This document shows, in pieces, positions 17,677 through 26,371 of a stretch of 64,000 nucleotides of DNA (within the stretch, counting starts at the first letter, position 1; every line of letters starts with the position of its first letter). The position numbers and the translations under genes are program-made. The DNA comes from Ezakiella peruensis (GTDB lineage Bacteria; Bacillota; Clostridia; Tissierellales; Peptoniphilaceae). Location of the stretch: positions 907,365 to 971,364 of the forward strand of contig NZ_LT962469.1 of NCBI RefSeq assembly GCF_900215725.1, read 5' to 3'. The notes beneath the pieces were generated by a model that saw nothing but the letters and a program-made list of their open reading frames with translations, ran no database searches and was not told the origin of the DNA.

Positions 17677-18498
17677 TTAAATAAATTTATCTCTCAAATT
17701 GCTCCAGTAACTGTCTTCGTCTATGTGCAAGCGATTTATAAATACATCTGACATAGTCGTTACTATCCTATCTATATTTTCAATCAAGTGTTCAGTCCCG
17801 TCTTGGACGATCATTATGCCTTTTTCATACTTGGTTTCAGGCGATAAAATAACTTCAAAACGCCCCGGCATTATAACCGAGTTTAAAAGCGACCTGTAGC
17901 TGGCACTTGATATTGGCGCCAGTGGACTTAGCTGCATAATTTCAAAAGCCGGATAAACAACAGCTCCACCAACCGAGAAATTGTAGGCCGTGCTCCCAAT
18001 TGATGTAGAAATAATTAAGCCGTCGCCGGAAAATCTTTCCAGGAAATTATCCCCAATCATTACATCCATGTGGAGAACTTTTGAATTAAGTCCCTTGACC
18101 AAAACTTCATTGACGCACAAGTATTCTTCGCTGGACCCGTCAGTCCTGTAAGCTGTACACTTTAAAAGCCGAGTTGGATTTGTGGTGTACTTGCCAACAG
18201 TTATATGGTGGACCAAGCTCGCCAGCTCGTGCCTCTTAACCTCTTGAAAAAATCCAAGACCGCCTGTATTGATACCAATAAAAGGCTTCTTAGAATAATT
18301 TGATAGGGTGACCGCCTTTAAAAAAGTTCCGTCGCCACCGACTACAATATTAAAATCAACTTGACCCTCGAATATAGCATTCGAATTTATGTCATGCCTC
18401 ACTGTCTCAATGCCGAGTGCATGAAATCTTTCTTCAAGTTCTTTTGCAACTTCTATACTCGCTGGGTATTCATTTAAATATATACAAATTTTTTTCAT
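17677..18498 (-). CDS. nadK: NAD kinase
   Basis: Phosphorylates NAD to NADP. The ATG at 18498 (MKKICIYLNEYPAS) has GGAG 7 bases upstream, giving 273 residues. Motifs: VVGGDGTFLKAV (GGDGT, residues ~55-66), the INTGGLGFF turn, VNEVLVKG, and GSTAYNFSVGGAVVYP. An extended -10 (TGC-TATAAT, plus strand 18515-18520) just upstream probably starts the nadK-metG-tatD-rnmV-ksgA-arsR operon; its -35 is weak. Confidence 0.94.
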   Translation of the reverse strand: MKKICIYLNEYPASIEVAKELEERFHALGIETVRHDINSNAIFEGQVDFNIVVGGDGTFLKAVTLSNYSKKPFIGINTGGLGFFQEVKRHELASLVHHITVGKYTTNPTRLLKCTAYRTDGSSEEYLCVNEVLVKGLNSKVLHMDVMIGDNFLERFSGDGLIISTSIGSTAYNFSVGGAVVYPAFEIMQLSPLAPISSASYRSLLNSVIMPGRFEVILSPETKYEKGIMIVQDGTEHLIENIDRIVTTMSDVFINRLHIDEDSYWSNLRDKFI

Positions 18499-18533
18499 AT
18501 TTACTCCTATACATATTATAGCAGTTTTTATCA

Positions 18534-18560
18534 AATAAAAAAAGAGCCCGAAGGCTCTTC
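18534..18560 (-). terminator. Terminator after natB
   Basis: AAGAGCC-TTCG-GGCTCTT on the minus strand (a very stable UUCG loop) followed by seven or more T. Confidence 0.85.
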
Positions 18561-18583
18561 CTTGCTTAAAATTTTAATTTCTA

Positions 18584-19771
18584 TCAATCTTTAATAGCTT
18601 TAAATAAACTTTTAAAGAAATTGACCTTGGTTCCATAGTTAAAACTTCCCAGCTTGTAGACTTTGATTGAGAACTTCGCAATCAAAACTGTACTTACAAA
18701 TAGAATTGCTGCAGAAATAATAACTTCGATTACAGGAACAGTTTCCACCCCATACCTGGCAATCATAGCGAATGGTGATGAAAATGGAACGAAGCTTGCA
18801 ACTTTTAAAACAATCCCTGGATTCATCATTCCAAAATATGAAACGAAAAATGAAATTACAAATACCATTGTAAGTGGTTGGATAGCTGTGTTGACATCTT
18901 CGATCTTGCTGACCAAGCTAGCAGCAGCTGCCATCATAAAGAGATATAAAACATAACCCAGGATAAAAAATACAAAGGTAACTATAATCTGATCCACCTT
19001 AATTAGCTGAGTCAAGTTTAAGGACTCAACAATTTCCATGGCAGTTTCTCCGCCAAATTTTGTGCCGATAATCATGCCACCATAAAGTACTAATAGTGAA
19101 ATCACTCCCACCAATCCATAGGCAGCGACCTTACCACAAATTAAATCAGATGGCTTGGCAGCTGTTATCAAAAGCTCCATAGTTCTATCTGATTTTTCCC
19201 GAGCTATACTCATTGCAACTTGATTTGAAAACATCATTATAAGGAAATACAATACAAATAAAGCGATGTAGACCAGCCAAAAGTTTTTAGCTCCGTCAGT
19301 TTCCAAACTAACTGGCTCATAGTAATTGGATTCCAAGAACTTTTCTGTAATAGCTGAATCAACTCCCATGTCGCTTAACTCTTTTTGCTTTTCAATATTT
19401 GTAGCAATCTCCGCCAAGTTTTCATATTTATTCATAGACCCCATTGAGGACGATTTCATAATTAATTTTCTTTGGTCACCTTTGATTAAAATTGCAGCAT
19501 CCAAATCATTTTTCTTTAAGTCCCCCTCCATCTTATCTGGGTCATCGTACTTTACAAATTCAGACTCGTAAGCACCTGCCAAGGCATCCTCGTCAATATA
19601 GTCTAAATCAGAATAAACTCCTATTGGCTTATTGTCCCCTGAAGAAAATTTGGCCACTAGCTTTGGCACAAAAGAAAACAAAATTGTAAACAAAAACATA
19701 ATAGCCATAGAAATTATAAAGGCTTTTTTTCTCACTGCGTTTAAAAATTCAAAATTAAATACTGTTAACAT
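18584..19771 (-). CDS. natB: ABC-2 type exporter permease (NatB-like)
   Basis: 395 residues with one N-terminal membrane segment (about 17-36), a ~140-residue outer loop, and five or six C-terminal membrane segments starting with NFWLVYIALFVLYFLIMMFSNQVAMSIAREKSDRTMELL, the sequence hallmark of the NatB/ABC-2 permease family. With NatA upstream it forms a two-gene exporter; in Bacillus NatAB exports sodium, but many relatives carry other substrates, so the cargo is open. The ribosome site overlaps the 3' end of natA. Ends in a strong terminator. Confidence 0.86.
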   Translation of the reverse strand: MLTVFNFEFLNAVRKKAFIISMAIMFLFTILFSFVPKLVAKFSSGDNKPIGVYSDLDYIDEDALAGAYESEFVKYDDPDKMEGDLKKNDLDAAILIKGDQRKLIMKSSSMGSMNKYENLAEIATNIEKQKELSDMGVDSAITEKFLESNYYEPVSLETDGAKNFWLVYIALFVLYFLIMMFSNQVAMSIAREKSDRTMELLITAAKPSDLICGKVAAYGLVGVISLLVLYGGMIIGTKFGGETAMEIVESLNLTQLIKVDQIIVTFVFFILGYVLYLFMMAAAASLVSKIEDVNTAIQPLTMVFVISFFVSYFGMMNPGIVLKVASFVPFSSPFAMIARYGVETVPVIEVIISAAILFVSTVLIAKFSIKVYKLGSFNYGTKVNFFKSLFKAIKD

Positions 19772-19777
19772 CTTTGT

Positions 19778-20671
19778 TTACCTCGCATACTCTACAAATA
19801 TATCCGATAATGTCGGCTTAAAGATTCCGTAGTTATCAATCTTTAGACCCATTTCATTTATAGCATTCAAAAGTTCTGCCTGATTCTTGTCTGTCAGGTC
19901 TACAATTATCTTTTCGTCTTTGATAGATGTAACAAAACCTTTTTCATTCAAGTCTCTGGCCACACCAACATTGTCCACATTTAATAGATCAATGTAGACA
20001 TTATTGCCGGCTATCTTCCTTTTGAGTCCATCAATTGATCCATTAACCACAACCCTACCGCCGTTTAATATAGCTAGGTCATCGCAAATTTCATCTACAT
20101 AACCCATTTGATGAGAAGAAAAAAACATGAGCTTATCCTTGCCTGCCCTTTCTAAAATCAAATCGCGAAGCAAGTTTGAATTAATAGGGTCAAGGCCAGA
20201 AAAAGGTTCGTCCATAATAATAATCTCTGGATCACCGATCAGCGATTGGGCGATTTGAACTTTTTGTTGGTTACCCTTACTTAAAACTTCCAATTTTTTG
20301 TTGGCATATTCTTCCAGGCCAACGCGGTCCAAAAGTTCAAGGGCAGATTTTTTTGCTGCATGAGGATCATAGCCCTTTAACTTTGCAAAATAAACCAGCT
20401 GCTCTAAAATTTTAACCTTTTGGTACATGCCTCTTTCCTCTGGCAGATAACCAATCTTAAAATTCTTAGCTGAAAAATCTTCCCCGTTTAGAGTAATTTT
20501 GCCTCCATCTTTGGAAATAACTCCCATAAGTATTTTAATTGTTGTGGACTTGCCAGCACCGTTCCTACCTAAAAAGGCAAGCGGCCGGCCGCTCTCAACA
20601 TTAAAACTAATTCCCTTTAATACATGGTTTTTGCCATAGGATTTATCTATATCAATTAATTTTAATTCCAT
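19778..20671 (-). CDS. natA: ABC exporter ATP-binding protein (NatA-like)
   Basis: 297 residues. Walker A GRNGAGKST, signature LSKGNQQKVQIAQ (S-K-G-N-Q-Q-K, typical of NatA-like exporters), Walker B IIIMDEPFSGLD and switch histidine SSHQM. A ~70-residue C-terminal domain follows the nucleotide-binding fold. The ATG at 20671 with AGGAGG upstream is preferred over an earlier in-frame start. Promoter-like TTGCTT/TATAAT with an extended -10 lies at 20693-20722. Partner of the NatB permease immediately downstream. Confidence 0.9.
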   Translation of the reverse strand: MELKLIDIDKSYGKNHVLKGISFNVESGRPLAFLGRNGAGKSTTIKILMGVISKDGGKITLNGEDFSAKNFKIGYLPEERGMYQKVKILEQLVYFAKLKGYDPHAAKKSALELLDRVGLEEYANKKLEVLSKGNQQKVQIAQSLIGDPEIIIMDEPFSGLDPINSNLLRDLILERAGKDKLMFFSSHQMGYVDEICDDLAILNGGRVVVNGSIDGLKRKIAGNNVYIDLLNVDNVGVARDLNEKGFVTSIKDEKIIVDLTDKNQAELLNAINEMGLKIDNYGIFKPTLSDIFVEYAR

Positions 20672-20692
20672 ATTACCTCCTAACACAAGTTC

Positions 20693-20722
20693 ATTATACC
20701 ATAGATTTGTATTTTAAAGCAA
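20693..20722 (-). promoter_or_regulatory. Promoter of natAB
   Basis: TTGCTT and TATAAT, 18-base spacing, with TGG directly before the -10 (extended -10). Confidence 0.55.
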
Positions 20723-20741
20723 AGATTATTATAAATTTATG

Positions 20742-20770
20742 TAAAAAAAGCCAAGGCAAAAGCCCTGGCT
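20742..20770 (-). terminator. Terminator after the tandem TIGR00300-family genes
   Basis: AGCCAGGGC-TTTT-GCCTTGGCT on the minus strand (9 pairs with one G-U) followed by TTTTTTT. Confidence 0.85.
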
Positions 20771-20785
20771 AAAATAAATCTATAT

Positions 20786-21841
20786 TTACAGATTGCGGTC
20801 GATATGACAAACAAAGTCGTGGATATTTGTAACCATAGTCTTTACTTCTAGGGTACCACGGTCTGATAATTTATTTACAGAGAACTCTTGCAAGTCGATT
20901 GAGTAAATAAATACAGGTCTGATTTCTCCATCAAATTCATTGTAGGATGGGGTCATATTTCCTGATGCAATTGTATGAAGTACTGTTGATAGACAAATGA
21001 GCATGCCAGTTTTTCTGGTGTGTGTGCGCATTTTGTTTTGAGCTTCATATACATTGTCGATGGTCTCTGGCATTGTGTATGGGTCTCTGATGCTTGCTGC
21101 AAGTACAAAGTCCTTGTTTTCCTTAACCATTGTGTACATGATACCACTCTTTAAAACACCTTGGTCAACTGCATCCTTGATTGATCCAGCTTGTCTAATG
21201 GTGCTTACTGCATCATATTTTAGTGAATCAAAATCTCTGTCTGAGTTTTCAAAAAGATTTTTTGTAATATCAACAGTCGCAAAAGTATCCCCTGTTAAAA
21301 TTGCATCTACATAACCCTTTTTGATCAGGCTTTCAAAAGCCTTTGAAGCGCGTTTATCATTTACAAGTGATGGTCCAATAACCCAAGTAATTGGCTCATT
21401 AAATGATTTAACATATTTCATGATTTCATAGAGCTCATCATAGTCTTTTGAGTAAGCAGTCTCACGGCTTCTGCCAGTTCTAAAGGCAAAAGTATCTCCG
21501 CATTCTCCACCTGTGGCAAAGCCCTTGGTGTACATATAAATTCCTTCGCTGGCATCTTCTGTCCTACCAACAATAACCTTGTCGCCTTTTTTTAGATTTC
21601 TAAATTCAATGATTTCAACGCTGGTTGGGCTGGTGATAATAGGACAAGTATCCATCCTACTTTCAACTGCCAAAACCCAATTGCCATCTATCTTAAAGTA
21701 TTCAGGATAAATTGAAAGCGCATGATAGTTATCTGGAGCAACCCCGTCCATAGGAGCTTCCACATATTTGCAATTAGGGGCGTTTACTAAAAATTCTTGA
21801 TTCCAATCTGGTTCTTGATATTTTTGAAAATTATAAGCCAT
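20786..21841 (-). CDS. TIGR00300 (LOR/SDH-domain) family protein, copy 2; possible ornithine cyclodeaminase type
   Basis: 351 residues. It resembles the TIGR00300 family, the domain found at the C-terminus of cyanobacterial AgrE/ArgZ and in archaeal ornithine cyclodeaminases: PEYFKIDGNWVLAVESRMDTCPII, RNLKKGDKVIVGRTEDASEGIYMYTKGF, and VIGPSLVNDKRASKAFESLIKKGYVDAILTGDTFA. It directly follows copy 1 (stop and start abut; GGAGG lies in the end of copy 1). Compared with copy 1 the TGDTFATVDI site differs from the family AGNALAVHDIE, so this copy may be catalytically different or a partner subunit. Enzymatic role is inference from the family. Confidence 0.65.
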   Translation of the reverse strand: MAYNFQKYQEPDWNQEFLVNAPNCKYVEAPMDGVAPDNYHALSIYPEYFKIDGNWVLAVESRMDTCPIITSPTSVEIIEFRNLKKGDKVIVGRTEDASEGIYMYTKGFATGGECGDTFAFRTGRSRETAYSKDYDELYEIMKYVKSFNEPITWVIGPSLVNDKRASKAFESLIKKGYVDAILTGDTFATVDITKNLFENSDRDFDSLKYDAVSTIRQAGSIKDAVDQGVLKSGIMYTMVKENKDFVLAASIRDPYTMPETIDNVYEAQNKMRTHTRKTGMLICLSTVLHTIASGNMTPSYNEFDGEIRPVFIYSIDLQEFSVNKLSDRGTLEVKTMVTNIHDFVCHIDRNL

Positions 21842-22897
21842 TTATTCCTCCACTAAAGCATTTCTAACATTTACACAAAAATCTTGTACGTTAGTAACAA
21901 TACTATCTACAAGTTGTCCTTCTCTTTCATTTACCACAGAATTTGTTGCATAGTCACTGATGTCAATAGAACAAATATAAGTTCCGTAGATCTCATCACC
22001 CTTAACCCTATACAAAGGAGCAACTTCTGTAGCACTTACTGAGTGCAAGAGGGTTGCCAGGGTGATAATAATATCTGCATCCTTGACGGCATCGTGCATA
22101 GCATTTAGTCCGCAAGTAACATTGTGGCGAACTTCTGGTAGAGGTCCGTCATCTCTGATTGATCCGCAAAGAACAATTGGCATTTCTTTTTCAACTAACT
22201 TTTTAATAAAACCATCCTTAACCTTGCCTGAATCAATAAAAGCCTTCAAAGAATCATAGTGTCTGGCTTCATTTAACAAGTCCAAGTGATTGTAGTGGCC
22301 GTTTGGAACTGACTCTTGAGTATAAATATTTTGTCCAAGAGCTGTGTTTAAAAAGCCCCCTTCAAGGTCATGAGTAGCCATGGCATTACCTGCAAGTAAA
22401 ACTTGAACATAACCTGCATCAACCAAGTTTGCAAGTGCATTTCTAGTATCGTAGTCAAAAACAACTGCAGGGCCAAGTACCCAGGCAATCTTGCCTCCCC
22501 TTGCCTTAACTTCTTTCATCATAGCAAGAAGTTTTTCATAAGCGTCAGATGAACCCTTAAACATTGGCATTTTTCCGCCGTCTAAATCATCACTAAAGGC
22601 ATCCGCCCTATAAATTCCGCACTTTTCACATGGGCAATCGCCAATCAAAACCATGTCCCCAACCTTTAAGTCCCTAGGTTGAACACATTTTAATTCTCCA
22701 TCATTAACCACAACTCCCCTTAAAAAATGGTTTGTCGGTAGCTTAAATTCTCCATCAACCTTTATGTATTCCACATAAGGTTTGGTCAAATAAGCGCCAA
22801 CAGGCATGCAGCCGTCTTTTTCCACTTTTTTAAAAGTCGCATTTTTATAAGCATCTTCATTAATCTTTTTAATCTTACTTACTGGAAAAACTGTCAT
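21842..22897 (-). CDS. TIGR00300 (LOR/SDH-domain) family protein, copy 1; possible ornithine cyclodeaminase type
   Basis: 351 residues, paralogue of the next gene. Family features: YVEYIKVDGEFKLPTNHFLRGVVV, LKVGDMVLIGD, VLGPAVVFDYDTRNALANLVDAGYVQVLLAGNAMATHDLEGG, and GHYNHLDLLNEAR, which match the family's AGNALAVHDIE and G-H-x-H-H stretches closely. It has a C-P-C-E-K-C cluster at about residue 93-98 not seen in copy 2. A -10 TATAAT (22918-22923) stands upstream with a weak -35, back-to-back with the promoter of the DUF1294 gene. If active it would convert ornithine to proline and ammonia; that is family inference. Confidence 0.68.
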   Translation of the reverse strand: MTVFPVSKIKKINEDAYKNATFKKVEKDGCMPVGAYLTKPYVEYIKVDGEFKLPTNHFLRGVVVNDGELKCVQPRDLKVGDMVLIGDCPCEKCGIYRADAFSDDLDGGKMPMFKGSSDAYEKLLAMMKEVKARGGKIAWVLGPAVVFDYDTRNALANLVDAGYVQVLLAGNAMATHDLEGGFLNTALGQNIYTQESVPNGHYNHLDLLNEARHYDSLKAFIDSGKVKDGFIKKLVEKEMPIVLCGSIRDDGPLPEVRHNVTCGLNAMHDAVKDADIIITLATLLHSVSATEVAPLYRVKGDEIYGTYICSIDISDYATNSVVNEREGQLVDSIVTNVQDFCVNVRNALVEE

Positions 22898-22977
22898 ATC
22901 TACCTCCTAATGTTTTAATTATAACATAAATCTTGAAATAACAAAACCATTTAAGTATAATTAATTTGGAGGTAGAT

Positions 22978-23250
22978 ATGGAATCTTTATTTTATTTAAT
23001 TATAACAATGAATATTATTAGCTTTGCGGTCTATGCCTATGATAAATTTGCAGCCATAAATAACCGTTGGAGGATAAGCGAGAAAAATTTATTTATACTC
23101 GCCCTATTGTTTGGAGGAGTTGGCGCCACATTATCAATGAAAATCTTTCGCCACAAAACTCAAAAGCCTTTATTTTTATTATTAATCCCCATATTGACAG
23201 CCCTGCAATTAGTCGCCATTGCCACCCTCTATGGAGTCAATCTCAATTAA
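22978..23250 (+). CDS. DUF1294 small membrane protein
   Basis: 90 residues, start ATG at 22978 with GGAGG 7 bases upstream. Two or three hydrophobic helices with the DUF1294 pattern NIISFAVYAYDKFAAINNRWRISEKNLFILALLFGGVGATLSMKIFRHKTQKPLF; the Y-D-K-x-A and R-I-x-E motifs and H-K-T are conserved in the family. Function unknown. Transcribed away from the TIGR00300 pair, probably from TATAAT at about 22952. Confidence 0.85.
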   Translation: MESLFYLIITMNIISFAVYAYDKFAAINNRWRISEKNLFILALLFGGVGATLSMKIFRHKTQKPLFLLLIPILTALQLVAIATLYGVNLN

Positions 23251-23347
23251 AATTTTACCTTTTATATAAATATAAGTTTATTCATATATAGAATGGGGTA
23301 AGGCCATAATAAGAGGGCAATTATTTTGATAAAGCAAAGGAGTTATG

Positions 23348-24481
23348 ATGAACAATTTTGAATTTAATTTTAATCGAATAAGAACAAATATAAGGTCCAG
23401 CCGGCAGATTTCTCTGACAATTTTCTGCGCCATCCTTATATCTGTTTTTATTTTAACCTGGGCCAGCTCAATAATACTGGCAACTGTAAATCACAGGACC
23501 TACCTTGACAAAATAACTTATAAGGACAGCGAAACCCGTGCAAGACTAATGTTCAGTGGTTCTTTTAATTTTAATGATAATCCCATGGATATTTCTTACA
23601 TAAGGAAAACTATGGATGAGAATTTCAATTCTCCCTACAATTTTTCTATTTCCACTGGTCCAACTGCCACCATTAACGGAGATATTATTGCTTGTGAGAT
23701 AACTGGCATAAGCGAAAACTTTATTGACGATAGCTTTGTAATTTTTTCTGGCGATCCGAATAAAATATATACAGAAAATGCCATAGCTATTAAAAAATCT
23801 ATGACTGAAGAATTAAAATTATCTCTGGGCGATAAGGTTAATATTAATGGGAGTGATTTTACTTTAGCAGCAATTGTTGATGAGTACAAGTGTTTCACCC
23901 CTATTTTTATGAGTCTAGAAAATTACGATAAATTATTTTACAATCAAAACAATATTCTGGACTTATACATAGATAATTTATCTGGACTTGAGCGAAGTTC
24001 TTTGGTCCACAAACTTAATAGACTTTTCAAAAACCCAAATCTCTGGGATATTAAAGTAGAAAATGTAAATAAAAGGTACGAAGTCCTTGATGACTATATA
24101 AGTAAAGCCATAAGTGATGAAATCATCCCAATTATAATGGTATTTGTTTTGGCAATAATAGCCATATTTATCTTGTATTTTGGATTAATCAGGTGGAGAA
24201 AAAGAAACATAGGCATACACATGAGCTTGGGCGCAAGGAAAAAAGATATTATTATGGATGCTAGTCTAGAGGTCTTTATCTATATGTTTACCTCAACTCT
24301 TATAAGCTTTTTGATTATAAATATCTTTTATAAATACTTGGCTTATATTTCTAGTATCTATAAAGGACCCCTCCTTTATCTCTTAGTCCTAGTTATTTCT
24401 GCACTGACATCAATAGTCATAGGCATATTCTCAGCCAAAAAGATATCATCCAAGCCAATTACTGAAATTATAGGAGGTTAA
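23348..24481 (+). CDS. FtsX-like ABC permease, subunit A of pair 1
   Basis: 377-residue membrane protein of MacB/FtsX topology: one N-terminal membrane segment (about 22-46), a ~205-residue extracellular domain, then three C-terminal segments (about 256-280, 303-325, 340-365). RWRKRNIGIHMSLGARKKDI between the second and third is the coupling region for the ATPase. The ATG at 23348 is chosen over the ATG three bases before because it aligns with the paralogue (MKNFEFNF) and spaces better to AAAGGAG. It is the first gene of the six-gene cassette and nearly identical at its first 45 residues to the A subunit of pair 2, while outer domains have diverged. Confidence 0.85.
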   Translation: MNNFEFNFNRIRTNIRSSRQISLTIFCAILISVFILTWASSIILATVNHRTYLDKITYKDSETRARLMFSGSFNFNDNPMDISYIRKTMDENFNSPYNFSISTGPTATINGDIIACEITGISENFIDDSFVIFSGDPNKIYTENAIAIKKSMTEELKLSLGDKVNINGSDFTLAAIVDEYKCFTPIFMSLENYDKLFYNQNNILDLYIDNLSGLERSSLVHKLNRLFKNPNLWDIKVENVNKRYEVLDDYISKAISDEIIPIIMVFVLAIIAIFILYFGLIRWRKRNIGIHMSLGARKKDIIMDASLEVFIYMFTSTLISFLIINIFYKYLAYISSIYKGPLLYLLVLVISALTSIVIGIFSAKKISSKPITEIIGG

Positions 24482-24482
24482 T

Positions 24483-25838
24483 ATGAAATATTCATTACAC
24501 CGAGTGAATTTAAGAATATACCATAGGATTGTCCTATATCTATTTTTAATTCTTGAAATTGCAATAGGGTCTGCCCTTTTGTTTTATTCATATTCTCACT
24601 TCATAGCTGATAAAAAAGAGTATGATAAAACTAATAGATATATCGAAGCCTCAACATCTGCAATTTTGGCTAACCCAAATTTAACAAAAAATATAACCTA
24701 TGATGATTACTTATATTTAAAAGAAAATATCTTTAAAAACACCCAAGCTTCATATACTGTCAATACAAATCTGAATTTTGGAATTGGTTATGATAGCTTT
24801 AATATTGCCCTGGTTTTCATGGACCCAGATGAGCTTAAGGAAACTTTTGGCATTGATCAAGAACCTGGCAAGGCCTACATAGGTGAAATGGCCAAAAAAG
24901 AGCTGCAGAAAATTCTTGGTTTAAAAAAGAAAAGGCCACATTTTGAAGTTGATAGTAACAGTGTTGGTTATTTCCCAGATAAGGGTTACTACTACGAATT
25001 AAATGATATGGATATAGAATTTACAAAGTCTTCTATTAAATTTCCAAATTTAGATACAGAATTAGAATTTGTAGATATGCCAGAAGATACAAAAAACAAT
25101 GCCATAGCAACTGGCGACGTCATACAATTAAAATCAGATCAAGTACACAAGGATATGTGTAAAAGTATACAGCCAGAAGGTCGCTTTATGATTATCGTAC
25201 CCGCTGAATATGCCAGAGATATAGATAAAATTATTAGGCCTTGGAAACATCCAACTCTAGCTTTAATATATACAACTATCGATCCAAGAATAGTCGTTAA
25301 AGACTTTAAAGAAAGTCCAGAAGAAATCTGGCAGGCCATAGATTACTTAAAATCTAAACATCCCGAGGCTAATTTCAATCTGGATGACCCCAGAGCCTTA
25401 AATAAAAAATGGATAAAAGAAAAAAGGCAAAGCATGTACAAATATATGCTTACAAGTATCCTATTGTTATCAACTGTATCCTTAATAACATCAGGTATAT
25501 TTTTGCTCCTACTTCAAAGTCGTAAAAAAGAAATTGCCATATCCCTAGCTTGTGGATCGACCATTAAAACTCAAATCAAAGAGCTAATCTTGGAAATAGG
25601 TCTATTGATATTATATGGAATGATTGTGGGAGTTGCCCTTGCCTATATGTACGGAGATATAGTGGAACAAATTAGTATAGCCAAGACCAATTATATGACA
25701 GGCACTACCATTGTTACCAATATAGAACCCTTTATAGTCTTGCTGATAACTGGACTAATAATCTTGCTAACCAGCTCCATTTTAATAATCAAAGCTATTA
25801 AAAAACTAAATCCAATTGAAATTTTGCAAAACGAATAA
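24483..25838 (+). CDS. FtsX-like ABC permease, subunit B of pair 1
   Basis: 451 residues, same four-helix FtsX layout but with a longer (~300-residue) outer domain. N-terminal helix at about 15-38; C-terminal helices begin with YMLTSILLLSTVSLITSGIF, followed by RKKEIAISLACGSTIKTQIKELILEIG, the coupling region, and a typical tail NPIEILQNE. It starts one base after the A gene with AGGAGG overlapping A's end, so A and B are made together. Likely pairs with A1 and the single ATPase at the end of the cassette. Substrate unknown. Confidence 0.85.
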   Translation: MKYSLHRVNLRIYHRIVLYLFLILEIAIGSALLFYSYSHFIADKKEYDKTNRYIEASTSAILANPNLTKNITYDDYLYLKENIFKNTQASYTVNTNLNFGIGYDSFNIALVFMDPDELKETFGIDQEPGKAYIGEMAKKELQKILGLKKKRPHFEVDSNSVGYFPDKGYYYELNDMDIEFTKSSIKFPNLDTELEFVDMPEDTKNNAIATGDVIQLKSDQVHKDMCKSIQPEGRFMIIVPAEYARDIDKIIRPWKHPTLALIYTTIDPRIVVKDFKESPEEIWQAIDYLKSKHPEANFNLDDPRALNKKWIKEKRQSMYKYMLTSILLLSTVSLITSGIFLLLLQSRKKEIAISLACGSTIKTQIKELILEIGLLILYGMIVGVALAYMYGDIVEQISIAKTNYMTGTTIVTNIEPFIVLLITGLIILLTSSILIIKAIKKLNPIEILQNE

Positions 25839-25907
25839 GAAAACTTTATATAATTATCAAATATATATATTCGTTTATTTATAATTTTACTTGGGTAACA
25901 TGGAACT

Positions 25908-25930
25908 AAGAAGACATAAGCAAGTTCTAT
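25908..25930. repeat. Left arm of inverted repeat around the small secreted-protein gene
   Basis: AAGAAGAC, three bases, AGCAAGTTCTAT. The reverse complement of the right arm (26324-26347) reads AAGAAGAC, four bases, AGCAAGTTCTAT: twenty matching positions. The arm ends two bases before the TATAAT of the gene's likely promoter. Confidence 0.85.
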
Positions 25931-25932
25931 AC

Positions 25933-25938
25933 TATAAT
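25933..25938 (+). promoter_or_regulatory. -10 element of the small secreted-protein gene
   Basis: TATAAT stands 17 bases before the start codon and 4 before AAAGGAGGGG. No good -35 is seen, so control by an activator, or no independent promoter, are both possible. Confidence 0.4.
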
Positions 25939-25954
25939 ATAAAGGAGGGGTATT

Positions 25955-26311
25955 ATGAAGAAATTTACATCAATTTTGTTAATTACATTAGCAGTTGTTT
26001 CTTTTTTAGTAACACCTACTATGGCAAAAAGTATGCAGTTAACGACTGATGTTATCAGTCATGAGCCAACCATTATTTCTCGTGGTGTATTTAGGCAATG
26101 CCAAGCTTGTGGTAATGGAGCGCTTGATCTTGTCGACACCATTTGTGAAACTGAAAGATTTGCTTACGATAGTAAATGTGCTCATTATCCACATGGCTAT
26201 GACTATTATTATAGTACAGATGCAAATTATTACTATAAGTGCTCTAATTGTGGACATAGCAAGTTAGATAACGCTAAAAGCTATAGGATGGAGTGTCACG
26301 GAACATATTAA
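25955..26311 (+). CDS. Small secreted seven-cysteine (zinc-ribbon-like) protein in FtsX cassette
   Basis: 118 residues. A clear Sec signal peptide (MKKFTSILLITLAVV..., likely cleavage after TMA at 24) is followed by a ~94-residue mature protein with seven cysteines (49, 52, 64, 75, 96, 99, 114). CQAC and CSNC resemble a zinc ribbon; between them lies KCAHYPHGYDYYYSTD, rich in tyrosine. I recall similar C-x-x-C...C-x-HG...C-x-x-C secreted proteins beside ABC exporters in Firmicutes but cannot name a family. A strong AAAGGAGGGG site suggests high expression. Placed between two permease pairs and bracketed by inverted repeats, it is probably the cargo, ligand or product that the transporters act on. 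Bacteriocin, signal or envelope stress factor all remain possible. Confidence 0.75.
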   Translation: MKKFTSILLITLAVVSFLVTPTMAKSMQLTTDVISHEPTIISRGVFRQCQACGNGALDLVDTICETERFAYDSKCAHYPHGYDYYYSTDANYYYKCSNCGHSKLDNAKSYRMECHGTY

Positions 26312-26323
26312 ATTAATCATCAA

Positions 26324-26347
26324 ATAGAACTTGCTTGGAGTCTTCTT
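26324..26347. repeat. Right arm of inverted repeat around the small secreted-protein gene
   Basis: ATAGAACTTGCT, four bases, GTCTTCTT, starting 13 bases after the stop codon and running into six T. Pairs with the left arm at 25908-25930. In a transcript reading through from pair 1 the two arms could form a long-range stem around the whole ORF, with the T run after it. Confidence 0.85.
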
Positions 26348-26371
26348 TTTTATTAAACAAAAGGAGTTGCA

